Assembly: GCA_030280995.1 (NCBI GenBank)
Contig: JASXTE010000015.1
Coordinates: 4,451,001 to 4,515,000, forward strand
DNA: 64,000 bases
Reading direction: 5' to 3'
From: Hemileia vastatrix
Taxonomy: Eukaryota > Basidiomycota > Pucciniomycetes > Pucciniales > Zaghouaniaceae
Shown here: piece by piece, positions 1 through 12,623 of the stretch
Numbering within the stretch: position 1 is the first letter of the stretch
Layout: every line of letters starts with the position of its first letter
The notes under the pieces: generated by a model
Databases searched by the model: none
Told to the model about the DNA's origin: nothing
Seen by the model: only the letters and a program-made list of their open reading frames with translations
Made by a program: the position numbers and the translations under genes

Positions 1-457
1 TTAATAAAAAAGGTAATAATAAAGAGTTGAAGAAAGAATTTTGAATCAATGATAGATTAAATTGTATTTTTTTAAGAATGTACTCATTTAATTATTTAAA
101 TTGTTCTACTTCTGATTAAAAATGTTACAATCAACGAAAATATTTGTAATAAATAATAGATTATATAATATTAAAGGTAAAGTAACAAAACTAGAGCAGT
201 TATCATATTTTTATATAAACAATAAAATATTTAAGAATTTAATACAAGTATTTGAAATCATATAAGTAGATTTTAAAATCTTTGTTATTGCTGGACTTAC
301 AATAATTTTTTTTAATAATTAATTTAGAAAATCATGTCAAAGGTTACTTAATAAATTTCAAAGATGGTCACATTTTTGACGTATTTGAAGGAAAATAACT
401 TGAATTATACAAGATATATCATATAGAAAGAACTTTATCTATTTACATGTTGGAATA
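1..457. other. gene-free AT-rich left edge
   Basis: No reading frame, repeat or motif that I can support was seen here. It is the downstream flank of the minus-strand gene ending at 458. Confidence 0.5.
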
Positions 458-2890
458 TTAATTTATTGAAAGGCTATGTTTAGCAAAAAAAGGTGATACT
501 GGCTGAATGGAGCTCCAGTGATTAAGAAAATCTGCAGAAATAGCCCTAGCAATTCCCGGAGGACTTGGGGTATCAAATTTTAAAGGAAATGGATCACACT
601 TGCCTATAAAAGGTTTTATTAATGTTAAAATATAGTTATTTAAATTTTTCCAAATTATTTCTTCCATCAAATGATTTTTTTTTTCATGTAAATTAAGAAA
701 CTTAACTTCTGATATTACCTCCAAGCAATCAGCTGCTGAAGCCAATCTATGATCTTGAGAGCTCAGAAATAAACCACGGACACCATCAATTATATAGAAT
801 GTGAAAGATTGATATCGGTGGTGGGAGTATTCAGAATTTATTTTGTTTAGTGCAGCCTTTTGTTTCTCTCTCCTTATAGTCAGTTCAGTATTTTCGTTTT
901 TCTCACTTGATTGTTGAGCTTCACTAGTCTTGCCACTTGATATTGTTGCAGCACAATATTTTGATTTAAGAATGATAATTGACATAATTATATCAATGAT
1001 AATATTGCTGATTTGAAGAAGAGTTGACATTGATATATCACGGGTTTGAAGTGCAGTGGGACCAACTTCTAAGCCATCAGAAATCGGACTCTTCAGATTT
1101 GAAAGGTGAGCTAGAAGCTGAAGACCACGTTCAATTGGACAATCTGAGTTAATGTTTTGATGTGATGGAAGCTGGCTGAATTCATGTGCGGTCAGATAAA
1201 GTGAAGATGATATAAGAGATACCCATGAAGAACGGCAGTGGTCACTTGGGATCATTAATCTCATGAGCATTCGGATAAGATTGGATTCAGGGTGATCCGT
1301 TTTCTTTGTTGAGGAAAGAATTTCAGTATTTAAACCATCAGGATCACATAAATCTTCCATTTTTTTGAAATCAATATTATCGAGTACCCATAGCTGTGAG
1401 CTATCAATCTCTAAAAAAATATTTGCTACAGAAGGAAAAAAAAAATAAGTAAAAGAACAAAAGTCAAGACTAAAAATTATGGTAACTTACATAACTCAGT
1501 AAGTTTTGAAAGCCAATCTTCTCCACAAGATTTTTCCCAATGAAAAGTAAACATTGGAATATTTGACATGGGTTCTTGGGAATAAGTAGAAGAGCGTAAT
1601 TCGAGGAGAGTAACAATTTCCAACCACGACCTTAGGACCTTTGCCGTGCTGATTCTACCTTTATAAAAATTATGAATTTTACAGAATTCCTCCTGCAAAT
1701 CAGATTCTTTTAGAACTGAGGGTGAATAAGTTAGAGGTTTTTTCGATATCTTGATTGGAGTTGATTTCATTGGTAGAGAAGCTTTCAAAGAGGTCAAAGT
1801 AGGTAATTTAGGAGGTGATGGGTATTGCTTCTTAGAAATGAAGGAATTCGGTGATGAGCTGTTTGAATCATCATCTTTATCAAACATATCAACATGTCTT
1901 GAAGAAGATTTTAAACTTTGCTTTTTTTGATGAACAAGCATAGCTTCATATTCTGATAGTTGATCATCGCTATTTTCATTGCTCTTTTCATCATCTTCAT
2001 CAGGGAGAGGGCGTTTATGGATGGAACAATCTACAGCAGGTGAGTTTCTGGTACAAAATATCAAAAGAAAGATAAAAAGTACAATATGTAAGCAATAAAA
2101 GAGATATATGATTGAATTTTAAAGATAAAAGAATAACAATAAAAAAAAAAGGAAACAAGAATATACTCATTATCAAAACCTTTGCTTTTTTTTTGAGATT
2201 TATTATTTGATACATCAGAAAATTCATTAGCAGAAGCCGGTTTAATACGTCGAACAAAAGAGGAGCCTTGGGATAATCTCTTTTTCTTGGAGCGGATAAC
2301 AGGTGTTTCAAGATTTTCCTTAGAAGTTGAAGCATGAGTTGAAGCTGATGGTTCATCTGTCTCATCATCATCCCTAATGACAATGACTTCATCAGGAGGA
2401 ATCATACCCTCCTCATAAGCTACAAATATATATGAAGAAAAAAAAATATTAATAATCTTATCTACTAATTTAAAAGGAGACAAAAAAGGTGATGAACATA
2501 CATTTTTCAAGGCTTTTCACATATTGGAGTAATTCATTACAAGGGTTAGATAAATATGAAGGAGAAGGATTATTGTTAAGGATCTTGACAAGCTCTTCTG
2601 TTTTATCTCTAGCCAATTCAAGTAAATTGCGATACTGAACTCTCGTTATTTCCTGCCTCTCATTGCTAAGTACAGGAGGGTTAGGTGCCATGCCATGTGG
2701 CAGACATGGTGCAAGCTCAAAAGCTTCAAAGCGAGTATCAATCAGAGAGTGGGATGAAACACATTTGGGTGCTGGAAAATCAAATTTTTGAAAAAAAAAA
2801 GATATAGAACATAAGTGAAATATATAAATTAAGAGAGAGGAACATGATATACATACAAAGTGGAGGTGTAGGATTTTGTATACTAGACAT
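458..2890 (-). CDS. five-exon hypothetical protein, 693 aa, unknown family
   Basis: I do not recognise the family. Exons on the minus strand are 2890-2857, 2771-2502, 2419-2167, 2047-1491 and 1425-458. The four introns (85, 82, 119 and 65 bp) are all GT..AG, and the five exon lengths add up to one open frame of 694 codons including the stop, which supports the model. The start is the ATG encoding MSSIQNPTPP. About residues 110-180 are acidic and Ser/Thr-rich and contain basic patches (RSKKKR, QKKSKG) that could be nuclear localisation signals. A second acidic/serine stretch follows (PDEDDEKSNEN). The last 300 residues are more regular and contain a hydrophobic segment (IIIDIIMSIIIL). It lies downstream of a transposase and its companion gene on the same strand, beyond the palindrome array, so it may be cargo or a third protein of the same mobile unit. 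That is inference. Confidence 0.7.
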
Positions 2891-3925
2891 ATTGATTAAT
2901 GAATATTAAAAAAAAGTATTCGATATCAAAAAATTATGATGTAATATGATGAATAATTATAAGAAACTCTATTCTAGAAAATTGAAGTTGATATTTTAAT
3001 AGGATAAAAAATTGAATAAGATTAAAATTAAAGTGAGGATGAAAGAAACAGAAAACATAAAGAGGGGGATTTTATATTATTTGAGCTTTTTTTAACATGT
3101 ATTATTCATAGTGGGGTAAACTGAGTAACATGCTAAATCACAATCTGTTTATATTGAAGCGAAATTTGATGTAGCTAACAGAAAATTCTAGTAATTCTTT
3201 GGGGACTTTTAGTGTGAAAAACAAATAATAACAAATTTATATCCCATATTCAAATTGCCACGGGTAAATACAAAATTTTTTAAATTAGAATTTACTCCTA
3301 AACAATGGAGATACACTTAATTAGTATATTATATGAAAAAAAAGGATAATCCTTTATGAATATTTGTTAAATTTAATTTCAGATGACAATGCGAGATTCA
3401 CATATATACTGATATGCCTCATCAAACAAGAAATGAATTATAAATATAAAATTGGTAACATTAGAATTTAAGATAAGAATTTGTTTTTTAAGTGACAGGA
3501 GGAGTGTCAGGCTAGGGTGTGGGCACCGTGACCAAACCTTTGATAAACTTGGATACAACTAAGGGAAAAAAAAAAATTGAATAGTTTTATTTTGCAATAT
3601 ATCTTAGTCTGCACAAGATATTGCATTGTTGTCCCTAACTATACCAAAATTGTTACTTTTCAAAAGTTATAGGACTACTAAGTTGATAAAATATTATTAT
3701 GAATCACCCAATGAAATACCTTAAGCAACATTCAAAATTATTAAAATATTAATATTCAATTTGAGATTTGGATTAGCTAATTTTTCACAACTTACCACAG
3801 TTTTGATTAATATAATAAAACTTGAAAAAAATTGTTGAGATAACCTAGAAATGGGTGCAAGAAAATGATGAAACATATGACTTGAAACTTAACTCATACA
3901 CTATTGATAAACTTCATGGATCCTG
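2891..3925. other. gene-free spacer before the palindrome array
   Basis: This is AT-rich sequence upstream of the 693-aa gene. I see no supported coding region. The promoter of that gene should lie in its first few hundred bases, but no clear TATA element stands out. Confidence 0.5.
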
Positions 3926-5862
3926 ATTAATTTCTATCGAAATTAATTTTGAGACTAGCATATTGAATTTTAGCTATGACCAAGTACTGTAAGTGCCATG
4001 GTTTGTATTCGATATATTGGTGTTGAAATTAATTTTGATAGGAATCAACAAGTATCAGATGGCACCATGCATGAAACACTGACAGAAACCATCAAATTTA
4101 TGAGGCAATGAACCTCATAATTTCGATCGAAATTAATATAGACCCCTGCATATTGAATACAAGCCATTTCACATGGACTACACAGACATAGATAAAATTC
4201 AACATGCATGGCTCAATATTAATTTTGATCGAAATTAACCAAGGCATTAAAACATCAATTTTTATATGGTGTACTTGATCAAACCAGTTTATCTAACTGC
4301 TTAGCTTACCTATACTTATAGGAATTTTATGCATAGTCCATGTCCATATTAATTTCGATCGAAATTAATGTTGACTAATACATAATGAATACATGCTATG
4401 CCACTTACACTTTCCAGGCATAGCTACCATTAAATATGCCAGTATCAAAAATTAATTTCGATCGAAATTAATGAGCATGATAATCATGAATTTCTGGAGT
4501 CAACTGCTTATTTTTATGCATGGTGCCTTGCCAACATTAATTTCGATCGAAATTACTTTTGATACTGGCATATTGCATGTATATATGCCTGGAAAGTGTA
4601 AGTGGCATAGTGTGTATTCATTATGTATTGGTCAACATTAATTTCAATAGAATTTAATATTGACATTTTCATATTGAACCCAAACCAGCAAACGACCCAA
4701 AAAATTCTTCATAAAACTGCTCATTAATTTCGATCGAAATTAGTGAGCACCATATACATATTGAATGGTAGTTATATCTGGTGTGTGTAAGTTGTAAAGC
4801 TTGTGTTCAATGTTTATTGGTCAACATTAATTTTGATCAAAATTAATGAGCATTTTGATCATGAACTTTTTCAGTCAGTTAGTTGTTTCAATGCATAATG
4901 GCATTCCAACATTAATTTTGATCAAAATTAATGTTGAAATGATATAATGCTTTTTTGCATGACATGTAAAGGACGGCAAGTATTTTTAAGTATTGAAATT
5001 TACTATACATGTTGAGGGTAAATATAAAATTTACATATCCATATTAATTTCTATAAAAATTAATGTTGACCAATACATAATAAATAGTAAATATGCCTGG
5101 CTAGTGTAAGTGGCATAGCTTTTTTTCAATCTGCACTTGGCAACATTAATTTCGATCGAAATTAAGGTTCATGATTATCATCAATTTATTCAGTCAGTTG
5201 CTTACTGTTATGCATGGTAACATGTCAACATTAATTTTAATAAAAATTGAATTTGACATGCTACCAAGCATTTTTATGTAAGATGAAAAGTAGGGCACTC
5301 TATTGTTAAGTAAACACATTACAATGCATATTGAGCATGTAAATATCATTTACACATTAATATTAATTTCAATCAAAATTAATGTTGACCAATAAACATT
5401 GAACACAAGCTTTACAACTTACACACACCAGATATAACTACCATTCAATATGTATATGGTGCTCACTAATTTCGATCGAAATTAATGAGCAGTTTTATGA
5501 AGAATTTTTTGGGTCGTTTGCTGGTTTGGGTTCAATATGAAAATGTCAATATTAAATTCTATTGAAATTAATGTTGACCAATACGTAATGAATACACACT
5601 ATGCCACTTACACTTTCCAGGAATAGACACCATGCAATATGCCAGTATCAAAAGTAATTTCGATCGAAATTAATGTTGGCAAGGCACCATGCATAAAAAT
5701 AAGCAGTTGACTCCAGAAATTCATGATTATCATGCTCATTAATTTCGATCGAAATTAATTTTTGATACTGGCATATTTAATGGTAGCAATGCCTGGCAAG
5801 TATAAGTGGCATAGCGTGTATTCACTATGTATTGGTCAACATTAAATTCGATTGAAATTAAT
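3926..5862. repeat. array of 20 spaced 22-bp palindromes
   Basis: A 22-bp palindrome, TTTCGATCGAAA flanked by ATTAA and TTAAT, starts at 3926, 4028, 4116, 4218, 4348, 4451, 4536, 4637, 4723, 4826, 4911, 5043, 5145, 5230, 5362, 5465, 5551, 5653, 5738 and 5841. The copies at 4348, 4451 and 5738 match it exactly. Those at 4826 and 4911 are perfect palindromes with TGATCA in the centre, and the others differ at a few positions. Start-to-start spacing takes only three values: 85-88, 101-103 and 130-132 bp. The palindromes are better conserved than much of the DNA between them. It lies between the 3' end of the 511-aa gene and the 5' end of the 693-aa gene. A dense protein-binding array, for example subterminal sites for the nearby transposase, is the simplest reading, but that is inference. 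Confidence 0.9.
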
Positions 5863-5870
5863 ATGGATAC
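4340..5870. repeat. large imperfect inverted repeat, arms of about 510 bp
   Basis: Sequence from about 4340 to 4850 recurs in reverse complement from about 5360 to 5870, with the centre near 5105 and a loop of about 510 bp. The match covers both the palindromes and the unique-looking DNA between them, such as the blocks around CATGAATTTCTGGAGTC and AACCCAAACCAGC. Identity by eye is well above 90 percent. The loop itself contains four more palindromes in a partly direct-repeat arrangement. Confidence 0.85.
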
Positions 5871-6077
5871 ATAAATGTGACATAAAGAGGTATGGACCAT
5901 CAATTTGTTGAAAATACATTTTTATATCTCATACATTATTTGTTTTTCTTAAATAAAATGTTACTCTCTCTCAATATCACTTTATAACATTTACCAAGCT
6001 GCTTTGAAAAAAAACAGAATACATAAAATTCAATATAAGATAGCTATATTACACAGAAGATCACCGTTATACCTAAG

Positions 6078-7743
6078 TTATGATGATGTTGATGCTCTAT
6101 TAATTGATTCCCGAATCTTTACCAGATCAATATCAGCTCCAACCCCAAGTGACTCACGTTCATTCACAGATAATCCTTGCAAAAATGTTGCTGAATAGCA
6201 ATTCTTGGGGAGGTATTTGGGAACATTGAATATACCATTTTGTGCAACTGTCCTTTCTGATGACCGTGAATATGTTTTTAATGTTGATTTTTTTTGAGCT
6301 GGTGTATGGGCTAAGTCCTTTGTCATCTTATCCATTTTTTTAAACAAATCATTGAGTTCAGGATTTCGCCATCCAGGAATAGCTCGGATAGGTGCAGTTG
6401 GGGCTGGTGCTGGGCCTTCCTCGATATCAGAGATGCACCTAGTATCATGAAAAAGCACAACAAAACCTGGCACATCACTGCAGAGATCTCTTGCTAACTT
6501 GTAGCGTGCACTAGCAATCTGAATTCCAACTAAATCAGCTTCATAATAACAAAAAGAAAAGTAAAATTAAAAACTTACCTTGGTCCGATAACGTTTTACT
6601 TGTGCCCTTGCCCTCTTTTCAATCTTTTCTCTTGCTACCCTTTCCTCTTCTTGCCCAAACAACCTTATCATCTCCTTCCCCTTATTAACTACCCATTTCT
6701 CAATAACACATTGAGTGAACTGAAGCTTTGACTGATCGATTGTATTCAAGGTGGTGAGCCATCTGGTACAGTGGTCGCATACTATGCTTCCCATGACTTG
6801 ATTCCAAGTTGATTCTGAAAAATCACGGCAAGTCCAATCAAACGTGAATTTCCGAAAACCTTTTTCTTGCAATTCACGCTCTAAGTTTCTTTTGACAGAA
6901 AGTGGGATCGGTGCTCCTCCTTTTAGTCCTCGAGGCTCAGGTGCTGGAAAAAATTCGGGTAGTCGAATTTTGGATCGCAAGAAGGCTATAGAATTGGTTA
7001 TCAGAAATTGTCGATCAGCTGCAGAATTGGCACGGTTAGAAGATTGGACTTGGGTTAGGACAGTTTGAATGGTTTTTAGTTTGAATTGGCTCCAATCTTT
7101 CCAATTTTCAATCTCCAAAGGTGTTGGGCTCGCAGGATATTTTGATATTTGTGTTGGTCCCCCAAGACAATACTTCAGAAAGTGGTAAATATTTCTATTT
7201 AGACTGTCCGAGCTCCTGGGAACATCATTCCTTCTAACTAAGCCTCTTACAGCCCTTAACCCCCGTTCTCGCTCATGAGACTCTGCTGAATTGAGTCTGT
7301 GGTAATCACTGATACCCATAATGATTGAGGGATTCACTAACAATTCAAATAAGTTAATTAAATTGGTTATTTTTCAATAAAAGAATACACTACAAATTTT
7401 ACTTACCTGCTCCACTTGTGCTTGCTCCTTGGTTAGGCTGAGCAGATGATGATTGGTCTCCGAAAAATTCCCTCAATACTTCACTAGCCCAATCTCTTCC
7501 TAGCTGATCAGCACTTTCAGAAGCAGAAGGATGATTGGGATTAAAATTTCTCGGTTCTGAATGAGACTCTTGGCCTGGATTGGGATTAGGTGGTGGGTTA
7601 GGATTAGGTGGTACAGATTGAGATGCATCTGGAGGTGGATCAGCAGAGGGTGGTGGAGGAGTATTTCCAGTATTAGTATGTTGAGGCGGAAAACAATCAG
7701 AATCGGTTGGGTCAACAGACATCCCTTCAAAATTATCATCCAT
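6078..7743 (-). CDS. transposase companion protein, 511 aa, three exons
   Basis: Exons are 7743-7407, 7336-6579 and 6518-6078, with introns of 70 and 60 bp (GTAAGT donors), and the frame is open throughout. No named domain is recognised. Residues 1-110 are disordered and proline-rich (PPPPSADPPP, PNPNPPPNPNP). The middle is helical and charged, ending in a likely coiled coil (EEERVAREKIEKRARAQ). The C-terminal exon carries CISDIEEG and LPKNCYS. The same two motifs, the WNQV block and the second intron position recur in the plus-strand gene at 12624-13745, so the two are paralogues. It lies 426 bp downstream of the Tnp2 transposase on the same strand, which suggests an accessory protein of the mobile element, comparable in position to the second protein of plant CACTA elements. 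No homology to those is visible. Confidence 0.75.
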
Positions 7744-8169
7744 AATGAACTGTAATAAAATAAAATAAAATAAAAATAATCAGTTGTTAAAATTTATACC
7801 TATCAAAGCTAAAGTAAAAAAAGATACTATGTATATAGTCTTGTAAACGTGTATGTTCTCTTGTCGAAAAATAAAGTGAATAATATATAGCTATCAGCTA
7901 AAGTTGGAAGGTCAAACTATTTATAGTAGATGAATGAGCAAGAAGATCATTCATTAAGTAAAAATTTTATCATATTTCTCATTATCATGATTTTATTTCT
8001 TTCATTCTTACATTTAAGATAAAAATGACTCATTGAAATCATGGGTTCTCTCGCAATAAAAGCAACCAAAGTAATTGTTCACTGGTTTATGATAAGGTAA
8101 GTTGGATGCATTGCATTTTTTAATCGAGCATTGAATTATTTCTTTCACCATTTACAAATATCACCAATC
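7744..8169. other. spacer between transposase and companion gene
   Basis: AT-rich spacer with no coding signal. It should hold the 3' end of the transposase transcript and the promoter of the 511-aa gene. An alternative last splice in the transposase would place its stop at about 8140. Confidence 0.4.
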
Positions 8170-11100
8170 CTACAAATTTCCCGAATCCCAAATTAACACA
8201 AAGATGTTAGTCAACAGAAAATAAATTTGATTAATTTTTTCACTCACTACTGTCTGCAGTCCAATGGCAGTGACAACCTCGTCTTTGATTCCAAACATTC
8301 CTTTTTTGTGCTCGACAGTAGCTGCATGTCCAATTATTGCATCTTTCTTAATCACAATTTGAGTTGCTTTGGCTACTCTTACTAACCGACAATGCACTTG
8401 TGGGAAAAGCTCATAGGGATCCTTTGATGTTTCTTCTGGACGGAGCTCTTTGAAAGGACTTACTATTAAATATATTTGATCAATCTCTTCCTTTGATCTG
8501 AAAAGATCATCAATTTGCCCAAACTGGCTATCTTTTCCATAGTAGAATTCAATTGTTGAATTAGCAATGTGTCGATGGTAACTAGTAAACCTCTTTCCAT
8601 GTATCAATATGCTTGCTACATTTTCAACTACCCGATCCCCACTTTTCTCCGATGGTGTCAAAGCCCGTCTTGAAGTTTCTTTTCCCATTCGTGCCCTTAC
8701 CCATTTAGTAAATAATGCCATACTTAGATGGATCCATTTGTTTTGTTTATCGAGATCAATATGGATTTTTTTAGTCTCACATTGATCATTATCTTCAGCT
8801 TCACCAAGATCTAATACCCTAGACTTCTGATACCAATGTTTGAGCATTGTTAGCGGTATCTCTCCTGTGGTAAATATTAATAAATTAGCACAGCTGAGTT
8901 TTTAAATCATTTCTTACAAACATTACATACGTGGATGGTGATTGTTTGGAATTTCAGATAATATATGATTCACCCGCTCTCCAGACCAAGTAGCTGTACC
9001 TGATGGTGGACCAAGACGCTTTATCATTTCAGGATAATGTTGAGTGATATGCAGATTTGGCTTTGCATTAATATTCTTCCAACCCTCTTCAAGGCACTCA
9101 CGATACTCTAACAGAAATTGATCTAGATCTTTAAGCTCATTAGTCTGTATATTTTTTAATGTCAAAAAATTGGTGATCGAGCATAATGTTACAAGTGACT
9201 TGAGAAGATAATATTCTCTTGGTTTATCAGCTGAGGAAGCTGAAGATTCAGATTCTTTAAATTTTTCAAACCAAAGGGGTATAAGTGACAAAGGGAAGTA
9301 GAGAGTATACAGCATGTGCCATTCTGCTGCCTTGAGGGATCCTGCCTTTTTAGATCCTACTGATTTTGGAACTCGTGTTAGCCAGGAAGGTCTTCTTACT
9401 TGATCAATCATCTTCCATACAACCTGTAGCTCTGCTGCTGTGATTCGTGGATTACTACTACCTTCATTTTCTTTCTCCTTACCTTTCCTTTTATTTTCTT
9501 CATCTCTAGCTGTCTCATTTGATGAGTGAGATCCTTCACTCTGTGATATGCTAATGCTTCTTTGCCTTAAGTTATACAATGAATTCCTACTGTCACTGCT
9601 TTGAGACTGTACTGAGGCCACATCGCTATATGGAGGAATAAATTTGGAGCTGGATGACCTACTCTGGCTTCTTGATCGATTTGTTCCCAATCCTTCATTA
9701 TCTAGTCCATGATGACTTGATGACTGTCTTGAACTCGTAGGTCTTTGCCGCTTGTGCTGTCTCGTGTGTCCTGTATCATCATCATCATTATTCGTGGTGC
9801 TTAAGCTACTTCTACGTTTTTTCGAATGTTTGTGCAGTGAAGTATCAGAAAAGAAATCATCATCTTCTTCTCTTACATGCCAATTTTTATCCTTTTCCAG
9901 CTTTCTTTCTAGATCTTTTGCTGCATTTTGGATTTGAAAATAGCTTAGACTGTGATCTTTTAGGTTGCCAAGCATATGTGAATGCATAACATCAATTGAG
10001 CAATATTCAGTTGGACGCCAATATTCAAGGTTATTCAGCTCACTCCATCGTACCCCATGATTTTGAACAATTGATACACGCTCCCAATGTGACTTAGAAT
10101 TTTTCCACTTTGTTGCCCAGCACATATGATCCTCATGATTCCGTAATGAAAAATTTCCCACATTCTTTTCACTAATTTCATCTTTAGAGATATTACAGAA
10201 AGAGCAGAACATTTTTGCAGAGTGACTCGAAAAGCCAGCCAATTTTCGTATTGCAGGAATGTCACCTATCAAAGAGAACAATGCAACTCTTAATTTCCGG
10301 CCTCGTGGATAAAGATGTGTCTTTTCAATCAATATACCATCCCATAGAGTTTGTAGATCATTAACCAGTGGTTTTAGAAGGTGATTAAGCTGTTCACTTG
10401 TGGGTTCTGTTGGTCCGGGTATAATAGAATACAAAAAAAGATTTTCCATTTTGTATCTATCTTCTTGAGGTAGGTTCATACACACCATCATAATATTGCC
10501 TACAGACTTCTGATGACCTCCAATCCTATTGCCACCAGGCCTAAACCAGTCGACATATAAAGTAAACATTAAGTTGCCTGAAGTTATCGTATATTCATCA
10601 TCATTGCTATCCAGAGCTGGAGTGGTTATGGGAAAGTTTTTCCAAATTGAACCATCACAAACATCCTTCATCAAATCACACTCTACACGTTCTGCCACAG
10701 GGGTTTTCTTCTCAATCAGAAGCTCAAATTTGAACAGTTTGATCTTTTCCTTAAGCCAGTCGATAAAAGAATGGTGATGAAATGTTTTAAGAGATAAGTA
10801 TTTTACATGTTCTTGATGTTCCTCCATCAAATACAGCCTTTCATCACATTTAACTGCAATTTGTCCTGCTCCAAACATTTTTAAATAGCGCTTTGATGAT
10901 GAAAGAAACGGTTGATTGCAACATAGTATAGATGGTTGAGATTCAGAGTTATACTCATAAAGAGCAAAGCATTTAGGACAGCATGTTTTAGTGAAAAATG
11001 ATTGATTGAGCTTTAATCGACTAAAAACTGTATCTATCGAGCGTGGGACCAGGCGGACAATGCTATCAGAATCCAGTATTCCACTATCACCTAGAAGTTT

Positions 11101-11548
11101 GAGCTTCTTAATTTCTTCATCCAAAAATTGAGTACAACCTTCTTTGCTCAAATGATGAATCAGAGAAAGCTTTGCTGCCTGCCACATAATTATTTGGCTA
11201 TACCGTTCCCCGAGATTTGAGTTTCTAGAGACTGTTGAAGATACTTCTGCCCCCAATAGCAACTGCCCCTATGTAATAAATCATTGAAACATCATAAAGA
11301 CTTTAATTCTCACATTGAACTATAGATATACAGCTTACTGTTTCTGTGGAGCGGGAACTTCCAATGTTAAGTGGATTGTTGGAAGAAATAACCATCTGGG
11401 CCTTCCTATTTCTTTCCTCTTGATGTTTTGCATAAGAATTAGAGCTTTTGAAAGCCATACCAACTTCAAAGGACCCAGAAGAAGTTTGATACTTTCTATT
11501 GACACATCCAAGATCTTGACATTGACATACATGAAAAAATGGAGGCAT
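8170..11548 (-). CDS. Tnp2-type (CACTA/CMC) DNA transposase, about 1080 aa
   Basis: Exons are 11548-11339, 11268-8931 and 8864-8170, with introns of 70 and 66 bp in consistent phase. The product would cut and paste a CACTA-superfamily element in the nucleus. Exon 1 begins with a Cys-rich segment (CQCQDLGC) and exon 2 has a second Cys cluster (CCPKC...CCNQ). The transposase core follows: YVDWFRPGG, the usual place of the first catalytic Asp in Tnp2 proteins, then LFLYSIIPGP, PLVNDLQTLW, LFSLIGDIPA, MFCSFCN and CSIDVMHSHMLG. A disordered Ser/Arg insertion (RSRSQSRSSSS, encoded near 9650) precedes the conserved RRPSWLTRVPKSVGS and FPLSLIPLW blocks. No stop or frameshift interrupts the three exons, so the gene may be functional. 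The C-terminus is uncertain: a GTGAGT near 8249 could splice to a further short exon. The element's terminal repeats were not identified. Confidence 0.88.
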
Positions 11549-12623
11549 TGTAATTGTGATAATTGTAGGAATAAGTTAGCTATTCGAAGTTACCGATTGA
11601 AGGTATTCCTTTTTTTGAAAGGCACTAGCTAATATAAGCTACATTTTTTTATCAAAAGAATATGATGGAATATGTGTTGAAATTATTTAAGTTTAAATGT
11701 TTAATTTTTAATCGGATAAATTATATATTAATTTAAAGTTATGCAGTCTACTTTATTTGTATTCTGTATACTCTCTGCATTTGTACAACAATGCATGCAT
11801 GTTTATCAGAATATTTTCTATCATAGAAAAAATTCTGTTGTACGCACAAGCATCTTAATTATTTTTCTATCAAATGCCTTCTGAGTTATATCTAACTACC
11901 CTATAATTATTTGATTTTGATAAAAATTCTTAGTTATGGACTATAAGAAAAGTAATCCATATTTTTAACATAATTATTTAAAAAATTACCCCAAAAATCA
12001 AAGTTAAACCCAAAAATAAGTTTAATATTTTGTAAAAAACAATCACAAACATATTTCTTTCAACTTGAAAATTGGTCTGTACTAGGTAGAATTTTCTATA
12101 AAGAAAAAATCAAAAATACTCAAATAATAGATGCTACAAAAGTGTAAACCTTAAAGAATTACATAAAAGCTGAAACCTTGTATAACTTTTCATACATAAA
12201 TGCGATGAAGTGACACTCTAGTCTATTTATTCAGGTTGAAAAAAATTACTCAAAAGAATATGTATTACTATCATATTGGACCAAAAATAATTTTTTGGTA
12301 ATCAAAAAATGAACATAGCCTCACATTTAACAAATTATTTTTGTGGAAGAATTTTTTGAAAAGAAAAAAAAATCCGTTTCTTAAATGAGTCTGCTTTTAT
12401 CACATAATCATTCTCTTTATTTTATACCATTCCTTTTGAGTTCAAGTTGCATATAAAAATATAATTTATGCATATTATAATTCCATAAAGTCGAAATATT
12501 TCTTATTCTTAATTTTTGTGATATTTCTCCTTAAATCAACTTTGATCATAAAGTTTTGGAGCTCAACAATTTATCCTTCCTCTTTGTTTAATTTAATTGA
12601 ACACTTTCTTAATCTTATTATTT
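11549..12623. promoter_or_regulatory. 1.07-kb divergent intergenic region
   Basis: This gene-free region separates the divergently transcribed transposase (minus) and the 350-aa companion paralogue (plus), so it must contain both promoters. It is AT-rich. I found neither a convincing TATA element nor any copy of the palindrome that fills 3926-5862. Confidence 0.4.

Noticed and set aside
3926..5862. CRISPR-like array
   Set aside because: Repeats are palindromic and separated by 63-110 bp of sequence that itself recurs in inverted copies. Spacers are not unique, no cas genes are present, and the context is eukaryotic.
7561..7755. Trp/Arg-rich plus-strand frame
   Set aside because: It is antisense to the proline-rich first exon of the 511-aa gene, and its composition is the mirror of the Pro/Asn repeats.
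9752..10777. Open frames of 61 and 82 codons on the plus strand
   Set aside because: They are antisense to well-conserved exons of the Tnp2 transposase.
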